Assembly: GCA_017540815.1 (NCBI GenBank)
Contig: JAFYAI010000153.1
Coordinates: 1 to 37,464 of the forward strand
Length of the DNA: 37,464 nucleotides
DNA from: Spirochaetales bacterium
GTDB taxonomy: Bacteria; Spirochaetota; GWE2-31-10; MWDO01
Direction: 5' to 3'
This document shows positions 32,345 to 37,464 of the stretch, piece by piece. Both the position numbers and the translations under genes were made by a program. Under the pieces are notes generated by a model. That model made no database searches, was not told the origin of the DNA, and saw only the letters and a program-made list of their open reading frames with translations. Each line of letters begins with the position of its first letter. Position 1 is the stretch's first letter.

Positions 32345-33179
32345 ATTTGTTATGATTCCTAAACGACGCACTGAAATAATAGCTTACTCCAAACGTAAAA
32401 GTCAGCAGATTGGCGAGGTAGCTTACTGACTCATAATCGAAATTATGCTTGTCATCATTCTCAACTAAAACAGAATAATCCATCGTATTGAATGTAAAAC
32501 TCGTGAATATAGCAAACTCATTGCGGTAGACAACCTTGTAAGCCATCCTCTCCCAACCAATGTTGAAACTCAAATCCAAGTCATATCGAGCCTGAGTGAG
32601 TTTGCGGCTGCAGATACCTGCCAAATCCGGTGTAAAGTTGATCACACCGCCGTAGTAGAGATTTCTTTTGAAATATGCCTTGCTCGCTATAACGGCAAAT
32701 CCGACATTCGGATCAAATGAGAAGTTAGCATCGACCTGATCGGAGTATCTTATACCGCGTGTAAATGTGTTATTAGCATTGAATGCCAAACCGATGTACG
32801 GCATAATCGCAACACCGTGCGTCTGTATGCCCATCAGATCGACTTTGAGACATGCGTTGACCACATTATGATTGTAAAATCTGAAACCTGATCGGCTGCT
32901 GCCAAACATTGACAGATCGGAGTGACCTTTTATTTGCAATTCGATTGTGTCATTCAAACCGAACCTCTGCTGGATCTCAACATTTAAGTCAACTCCGGGA
33001 TAAACGGCATTGCCGTTGAGCAGATTACCGTGTATAGCTGCACCTCCGCCGGCACTTGTTTCTTTCCCGTCTCGCCCTATTACATTGGCATCCTGGTTGA
33101 GCTGGAGTGTGCGACATCCCGTTAGGTTTACAATCACAACTGCTGTTATCAATAAATGTATCAGATATTTTCGTATCAT
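32328..33179 (-). CDS. lipoprotein with outer-membrane beta-barrel-like pattern
   Basis: 283 residues with a signal peptide and lipobox LTGC. The mature part alternates polar and hydrophobic residues with many aromatic ends, such as VNACLKVDLMGI, YDLDLSFNIGWERM and LLTFTFGVSYYFSASF. This suggests a small barrel or an outer-membrane-associated beta protein. I do not recognise a family. It is the first gene of the operon with rsmA and fcl. GGAG lies 9 bases before the ATG. Confidence 0.65.
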   Translation of the reverse strand: MIRKYLIHLLITAVVIVNLTGCRTLQLNQDANVIGRDGKETSAGGGAAIHGNLLNGNAVYPGVDLNVEIQQRFGLNDTIELQIKGHSDLSMFGSSRSGFRFYNHNVVNACLKVDLMGIQTHGVAIMPYIGLAFNANNTFTRGIRYSDQVDANFSFDPNVGFAVIASKAYFKRNLYYGGVINFTPDLAGICSRKLTQARYDLDLSFNIGWERMAYKVVYRNEFAIFTSFTFNTMDYSVLVENDDKHNFDYESVSYLANLLTFTFGVSYYFSASFRNHNKYGFNY

Positions 33180-33220
33180 TTAGTAAGACTCCGATAACTA
33201 TTCCATTATAAGTCTTTCAT

Positions 33221-33248
33221 ATTATAACAGTTTTTCTGCTATTTTCAA
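33221..33248 (-). promoter_or_regulatory. promoter of the lipoprotein-rsmA-fcl operon
   Basis: On the minus strand: TTGAAA (33248-33243), 16 bases, TATAAT (33226-33221). Confidence 0.6.
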
Positions 33249-33281
33249 GAAAATTTTATTATTTTTATCATTTTAGTAAAT

Positions 33282-33325
33282 TTATTAAAAAAAACTCACT
33301 CAGACGAGTGAGTTTTTTTTAATAA
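33282..33325 (-). terminator. terminator of the thrS-infC-rpmI-rplT operon
   Basis: ACTCACTC-AGAC-GAGTGAGT with long A/T flanks. It ends one base before the rplT stop codon. Confidence 0.9.
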
Positions 33326-33673
33326 TTAACCTTTCACTTTAGCGATAAGAGCATTAAATGCTGCAATATCAGTGATAGCAAGGTTTGCAAGATTCTTGCG
33401 GTCGATGATGATATTCTGTTTCTTCAGACCGTCAATAAACTGCGAATAAGAAATGCCTGCTGCACGGCAAGCTGCATTAATTCGTGTAATCCACAAAGCT
33501 CTGAAGTGTCTTTTCTTCTGTTTACGACCTTCATACGCTCGTGACAATGACTTAAACATTGCATTTCTTGCTACTCGGTAGAGTTTGCTTCTCGCACCTC
33601 GATAGCCTTTAGTTCTCTTTAAGACAGTTTTTGCTCTTTTTCTATGTACTCGTCCTGTAATAGCTCGTGCCAT
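33326..33673 (-). CDS. rplT: 50S ribosomal protein L20
   Basis: 115 residues, normal length. ARAITGRVHRKRAKTVLKRTKGYRG and LWITRINAACRAAGISYSQFI are typical of L20, which binds 23S rRNA early in assembly. AAGGAGG precedes the ATG. It follows rpmI after 59 bases, the usual order in bacteria. Confidence 0.98.
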   Translation of the reverse strand: MARAITGRVHRKRAKTVLKRTKGYRGARSKLYRVARNAMFKSLSRAYEGRKQKKRHFRALWITRINAACRAAGISYSQFIDGLKKQNIIIDRKNLANLAITDIAAFNALIAKVKG

Positions 33674-33732
33674 AAAAATCCTCCTTATTTAGACAGCGTT
33701 CTTTGAGTAACAGCCCATACTTTTATGCGTGA

Positions 33733-33939
33733 TTACGCATTGTATGGAATTAAAACTTTGATTCTCTTTACTTCGCAGCTCTTTAAGATGCCCGGCTTAC
33801 CCAATTTTCGCTTTGTCTTAGCGGATTTTTTGGTCATGATATGTCTCATACCTTTCTTGTTATAGACAACTTTACCGTTTTTTGTGATTCGGTATCGCTT
33901 AGCTGCACTTTTGTTAGATTTAACTTTAATCTTAGACAT
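33733..33939 (-). CDS. rpmI: 50S ribosomal protein L35
   Basis: 68 residues from the ATG at 33939, with AAAGGA 7 bases upstream. The longer in-frame extension to 34002 does not match L35. KVKSNKSAAKRYRITKNGKV and the basic RHIMTKKSAKTKRKL stretch are diagnostic. It lies between infC and rplT as expected. Confidence 0.97.
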   Translation of the reverse strand: MSKIKVKSNKSAAKRYRITKNGKVVYNKKGMRHIMTKKSAKTKRKLGKPGILKSCEVKRIKVLIPYNA

Positions 33940-34037
33940 TGTTTTTTCCTTTATAATTATAAAATAATAGCTTTCGCTATGCCGAGACAACATCCCGGTC
34001 AATAAACAGTAAAAGAGGCAGCAATCCTCGTACCGTA

Positions 34038-34559
34038 TTATTTCTTCTTAATAGGAGCAACTATCATGCTCATAAATTTCCCCGCATACTGAGGTGCTTT
34101 CTCAATAACACCGCATTCTTTGAGGTCTTCCTCGTATCGGTGGAGTACATCTTCACCTAAGAATAAGTGTGCCTTCAATCGTCCCTTGAACTTAACAGAG
34201 ATCTTAACCTTAGATCCTTCCGCTAACCAACCTTTGATCTGATCAAGTTTAAACTCATAGTCATGCGTATCGATATTCGGTGCGAACTGCACTTCCTTAA
34301 TCTTGACAATCTGCTGACTTTTCTTGGCTTCTTTAGCTTTCTTCTCAGCTTCAAATTTAAACTTGCCGTAGTCGATGATTTTACAAACAGGCGGCTTTGC
34401 ATTCGGAGAAATCTCAACCAAATCATATCCGACTTCATCGGCCATTGCCAACGCTTCGCTTGTGGGAACGACACCAACTTTGTTTCCGTCCATATCGATC
34501 AGCAGGACTTCTTTCACCCTTATCTGACCATTGACTCTTAATTCTTTAGATGATGACAA
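34038..34559 (-). CDS. infC: translation initiation factor IF-3, TTG start
   Basis: 173 residues. The N-domain (KELRVNGQIRVKEVLLID), the linker EAEKKAKEAKKSQQ and the C-domain (FAPNIDTHDYEFKLDQIKGWL) are normal. IF-3 checks start codons and keeps ribosomal subunits apart. The start is TTG at 34559 with AAGGAG 5 bases upstream; no ATG is available nearby. An unusual start codon on infC is the well-known route of IF-3 autoregulation. Confidence 0.95.
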   Translation of the reverse strand: MSSSKELRVNGQIRVKEVLLIDMDGNKVGVVPTSEALAMADEVGYDLVEISPNAKPPVCKIIDYGKFKFEAEKKAKEAKKSQQIVKIKEVQFAPNIDTHDYEFKLDQIKGWLAEGSKVKISVKFKGRLKAHLFLGEDVLHRYEEDLKECGVIEKAPQYAGKFMSMIVAPIKKK

Positions 34560-34573
34560 TATAGCTCCTTATA

Positions 34574-36481
34574 TTATATTTTTTTATCTTTAATATCGGT
34601 TAAATACGGTATTAAATCATCAAATTTTATCGTAATATTATCATTACCATCCGCTTTGCGAATAGTAAGTGTGCGGTCTTCCAATTCCTTATCACCGATA
34701 ATGCCGATATAATAAACTCTTGCAAGTCGGGCATTCTTAATCTTACCGCCTAACTTCTCTTCAGACTCATCGACAGTAACATCAAATCCTGCTGCACAAA
34801 GAGATTTCTTAATCTCGTAAGCATAGTCAAGATGTTTTTCATTAAGCGGCAATAACCTAACCTGTTCAGGTGCGAGCCAAAATGGGAACTTGCCTTTGTA
34901 ATTCTCGATGAGGATACCGATGAATCTCTCTATCGATCCCAAGCATGCTCTGTGCAGCATAACAGGTCTGTGCCGCAAACCATCTTTGCCAATATAAGTT
35001 GCATCAAATCTGTCCGGCATCGAGAAGTCACACTGTATCGTTCCGCATTGCCAAGTTCGCCCGATAGCATCTTTGATATGGAAGTCTATCTTCGGTCCGT
35101 AGAATGCTCCGTCACCAGGATTAAGCACATAATCAATATTCAGTGTCTCCAAAGCATTCTTAAGAGCCGACTCTGCAATCTCCCATATTTCATCAGATCC
35201 GATAGAATTCTCAGGGCGTGTAGACAACTCTATCTTAACTTCGTTGAATCCGAAATCGGCATATATTCTCTTAATAAGATCTACAACTTTGATAACTTCA
35301 TCTTTCACCTGCTCTTCTGTGCAATAGATATGAGCATCATCCTGTGTGAACTGTCGAACTCTCATAAGTCCGTGCAACTGACCTGACTTCTCGTGTCTGT
35401 GAACAAGACCGAGTTCTGCATATTTAAGCGGCAAATCCCTGTATGAGTGAATACCGTCTTTGAATATCAGCAAACCGCCCGGACAGTTCATTGGCTTAAC
35501 AGCATATCGCTCTTTATCTATCTCCGTGAAATACATATTTTCCTTATAATGATCCCAATGTCCTGACTTATGCCACAGAGACTCATTAAGGATGATAGGA
35601 GTCTTTACCTCTCTATAACCTGCTTCCTTATGGAGTTTCTTCCAATAATCAATGATGCGGTTATACAGGATCATACCGTTTGGTTTCCAAAACGGGAATC
35701 CGGGACCTTCAGGATAGAATCCAAACAAGTCCATCTCTTTGCCGATCTTGCGGTGATCTCGTTCAAGAGCTTCTTCTATCATCTTAAGATATGCTTTGAG
35801 TGACTTAGGATCTGCGAATGCCGTTCCGTATAAACGCTGAAGCATTTGATTATGCTCATCACCACGCCAATAAGCACCGGCGATCTTCATCAGTTTGAAT
35901 GCCTTGATATACGCTGCAGACGGCACATGAGGACCTCGGCACAGATCAGTGAAATCACCGCTCTTATACAGAGTTATCTCTCCGTCATTCAGATCTTCTA
36001 TCAACTCAACCTTATACGGCTCATTCTCTGACTTGAACTTAGCCAAAGCATCTGCCTTAGAGATACTGCTCTTGATAAAAGGCACATCCTCATCAATGAT
36101 CTTCTGCATCTCGGCTTCGATAGCAGGGAAATCAGCTTCGTTGAATCGATGCGTACTGTCGAAATCATAGTAAAATCCGTCAGCCGTACTCGGTCCGATA
36201 GCGATCTTTGTATCGGGGAACAGTCGTCTGACTGCCAATGCCATTATATGTGATGCAGAATGTCTGATAATCTTTAAACCTTCCTCAGAATCTGCTTTAA
36301 TCCATTCAATAGTTATATCGGTAGTGACAGGGGTCATAAGTTCAAAAATCTGTCCGTCTAACTTCGCTGCTGCATAGTTATATCTTGCTCCGGGCATATT
36401 TGCTTTGAGCAGGTCATAGAGTGATGCCCCTGACTCAATCTCATATTTCTTTCCACTGTCTGCTACTGATACCGTAATCAT
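34574..36481 (-). CDS. thrS: threonyl-tRNA synthetase
   Basis: 635 residues, full length. The TGS domain is at 1-60 and the editing domain shows HSASH near residue 75. The catalytic core has the zinc ligands in MNCPGG, DDAHIYC and MLHRA, and class II motif 3 in GSIERFIGILIE. The anticodon-binding domain is at about 535-635. GGGAG lies 7 bases before the ATG. infC starts 14 bases downstream, with no terminator between. No T-box leader is seen in the short upstream region. Confidence 0.98.
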   Translation of the reverse strand: MITVSVADSGKKYEIESGASLYDLLKANMPGARYNYAAAKLDGQIFELMTPVTTDITIEWIKADSEEGLKIIRHSASHIMALAVRRLFPDTKIAIGPSTADGFYYDFDSTHRFNEADFPAIEAEMQKIIDEDVPFIKSSISKADALAKFKSENEPYKVELIEDLNDGEITLYKSGDFTDLCRGPHVPSAAYIKAFKLMKIAGAYWRGDEHNQMLQRLYGTAFADPKSLKAYLKMIEEALERDHRKIGKEMDLFGFYPEGPGFPFWKPNGMILYNRIIDYWKKLHKEAGYREVKTPIILNESLWHKSGHWDHYKENMYFTEIDKERYAVKPMNCPGGLLIFKDGIHSYRDLPLKYAELGLVHRHEKSGQLHGLMRVRQFTQDDAHIYCTEEQVKDEVIKVVDLIKRIYADFGFNEVKIELSTRPENSIGSDEIWEIAESALKNALETLNIDYVLNPGDGAFYGPKIDFHIKDAIGRTWQCGTIQCDFSMPDRFDATYIGKDGLRHRPVMLHRACLGSIERFIGILIENYKGKFPFWLAPEQVRLLPLNEKHLDYAYEIKKSLCAAGFDVTVDESEEKLGGKIKNARLARVYYIGIIGDKELEDRTLTIRKADGNDNITIKFDDLIPYLTDIKDKKI

Positions 36482-36520
36482 AATATGACTCCCTATATTT
36501 GAATGAAATAATATTTCGAT

Positions 36521-36549
36521 ATATTACATCTTTTTTTGAAAAATGTCAA
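36521..36549 (-). promoter_or_regulatory. promoter of thrS-infC-rpmI-rplT
   Basis: On the minus strand: TTGACA (36549-36544), 17 bases, TAATAT (36526-36521). Confidence 0.75.
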
Positions 36550-36563
36550 TAATAATTGATTGG

Positions 36564-37145
36564 TTATTTTTTGACTAACGATGCACCATATTGGAATGCA
36601 GCCCAGTTATCATCAAAAGTCCCTGCCGGAACTTCTGCTTCGATAGCCTGTTTCCACGCATCCTCACTTATACCGGCAAACTGTGATACTATGCCGAGAA
36701 CAGCGACATTGAAAGACTTAGGCTTGCCTGTTGCGATAACGACATCTTTCTGTTTAACCTGTATCACATTCTTGAATGCAGCTGTCAAAGCATCGATAAG
36801 ACCTTCCGGATAATCCTTGTCCTCAGATCCCTGCGGTATAATACGCTCAGCATTCATAATGATAACCGTATCCGGACGACAATAGTCTGCCCATCGAGCA
36901 GTCTCCATCTCTTCCATAGACACAAGTATATCGACCTGCCCTCTCGGGATCACAGGTGATGCAACATCCTTACCGAATCGCACATGGCTAAACACAGATC
37001 CGCCTCGCTGGCTCATACCGTGGATCTCACTCTTCTTAGAGTCATATCCGTCGATCATAGCAGCCTTAGACAGAATGTCACTGGCCAAAATAACGCCTTG
37101 ACCGCCGACACCAACGATCAGTATATTCTTTATATCATTGCTCAT
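36564..37145 (-). CDS. iorB: indolepyruvate:ferredoxin oxidoreductase beta subunit (IorB-like)
   Basis: 193 residues from the ATG at 37145, with GGAG 7 bases upstream; the longer frame to 37181 is not supported. LIVGVGGQGVILASDILSKAA and SEIHGMSQRGGSV are the hallmarks of the gamma-type domain of 2-oxoacid:ferredoxin oxidoreductases. With the thiamine-diphosphate subunit IorA, IorB oxidises aryl pyruvates to aryl-CoA and reduces ferredoxin. No iorA is adjacent: upstream is an acyl-CoA ligase gene and downstream thrS. Confidence 0.9.
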   Translation of the reverse strand: MSNDIKNILIVGVGGQGVILASDILSKAAMIDGYDSKKSEIHGMSQRGGSVFSHVRFGKDVASPVIPRGQVDILVSMEEMETARWADYCRPDTVIIMNAERIIPQGSEDKDYPEGLIDALTAAFKNVIQVKQKDVVIATGKPKSFNVAVLGIVSQFAGISEDAWKQAIEAEVPAGTFDDNWAAFQYGASLVKK

Positions 37146-37171
37146 AATAATCTCCGAAAATTTATTGAATA

Positions 37172-37200
37172 AATTTACCACAATAATATTTTTCTGTCAA
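37172..37200 (-). promoter_or_regulatory. promoter of iorB
   Basis: On the minus strand: TTGACA (37200-37195), 17 bases, TAAATT (37177-37172). Confidence 0.7.
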
Positions 37201-37224
37201 GTAAGAAAATATTAATTCTTAGAA

Positions 37225-37257
37225 ACTAAAAAATGGTATTGCATTGCAATACCATTT
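37225..37257 (-). terminator. terminator of the acyl-CoA ligase gene
   Basis: A 13-bp stem, AAATGGTATTGCA with its complement around one base (37231-37257), followed on the minus strand by a T-run. Confidence 0.85.
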
Positions 37258-37276
37258 CCGTTAAATTATTATATTA

Positions 37277-37464
37277 TTATTTATAAAGAGCTTCAATCTG
37301 TTCAGCATATTTCTTGGCAATGACATTTCGCTTCATCTTCAGTGATGCTGTGAGTTCCTTGCCGACAACGAACGGTTCATCAATAAGGAAGAAGAACGGC
37401 ACTGTCTCATAAGCACGGAAACCATTATGCTTGTTAATCTTATGTTTGATAATATCAGTGATCT
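37277..37464 (-). CDS. long-chain acyl-CoA ligase (AMP-forming), C-terminal end
   Basis: Partial: the frame is open to the window edge and ends at a TAA (37279-37277), leaving 62 residues. VVGKELTASLKMKRNVIAKKYAEQIEALYK matches the extreme C-terminus of FadD15/ACSL-like AMP-binding ligases, including the late lysine-rich segment after the acyl-adenylate lid. The full enzyme would activate fatty acids to acyl-CoA. A terminator follows, so iorB is a separate unit. Confidence 0.8.
   Translation of the reverse strand, partial: ITDIIKHKINKHNGFRAYETVPFFFLIDEPFVVGKELTASLKMKRNVIAKKYAEQIEALYK

Noticed and set aside
36482-36563. T-box leader for thrS
   Set aside because: Only about 40 bases lie between the promoter and the ATG, with no specifier stem or T-box sequence.
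1-37464. CRISPR array, tRNA or rRNA genes, insertion sequences and phage genes
   Set aside because: No regularly spaced direct repeats, no tRNA-like cloverleaf or CCA ends noticed, and no transposase or phage protein among the frames.

Overview
The window looks like chromosomal DNA of a bacterium with intermediate GC content, strong sigma70-type promoters (TTGACA, 17-base spacer, TATTAT-like -10) and good Shine-Dalgarno sites. My best guess is a spirochaete (Spirochaetota). The reasons are a 583-residue protein resembling a family I remember as spirochaete-restricted, an MnmA of the subclass that lacks the usual second cysteine, and many envelope lipoproteins, TPR and PPC-like proteins. The assignment rests on memory of protein families, not on an rRNA gene, and none is present. 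There are no tRNA or rRNA genes, CRISPR arrays, transposases or phage genes. No stretch over 300 bases lacks a gene; the longest gaps are about 200 bases (8330-8530 and 13914-14123) and are described.

Left part (1 to about 17.5 kb) is a sulfur, thiol and cofactor region rich in small palindromic repeats. In order it holds the end of a CcdA/DsbD-like membrane protein, an Mrp/ApbC Fe-S carrier ATPase, mnmA, and a tightly overlapping operon of an M20 peptidase, two unrelated types of glutamate-cysteine ligase and a Dug3/EgtC-like class II amidotransferase. Then come thiS-thiF, a TIM-barrel amidohydrolase and, on the minus strand, an operon of a NitT/TauT-type ABC transporter followed by a CooS-like carbon monoxide dehydrogenase. 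thiG-thiH-thiE close the block. The thiol operon and the transporter-CooS operon have near-identical promoters followed by the same CTAC-N7-GTAG dyad, so they probably share a repressor, perhaps of the Rrf2 type that senses cysteine or Fe-S status.

The CooS homologue keeps all B- and D-cluster cysteines but has Asp where one conserved C-cluster cysteine should be, so it may not be a true CO dehydrogenase. With its His-rich N-terminus, co-transcribed transporter and candidate operator, it is one of two strong candidates for an undescribed system. The other is the two-ligase gamma-glutamyl operon, which looks able both to make and to cleave gamma-glutamyl thiols.

Right part (about 17.5 kb to the end) appears free of the dispersed repeats and is mostly housekeeping and envelope functions: dut, an M16 protease, a PPC-like lipoprotein, a TPR protein with a degenerate Mrr-like domain, a GAF membrane protein, a TlpA-like thioredoxin protein, a PC4/YdbC-like protein, the 583-residue protein with a TVP38 membrane protein and a small exported protein, a pseudo-receiver, a lytic transglycosylase, fcl-rsmA with an outer-membrane-like lipoprotein, thrS-infC-rpmI-rplT, a lone iorB and the end of a long-chain acyl-CoA ligase. 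Most transcription units here end in clear hairpin terminators, several of them bidirectional.
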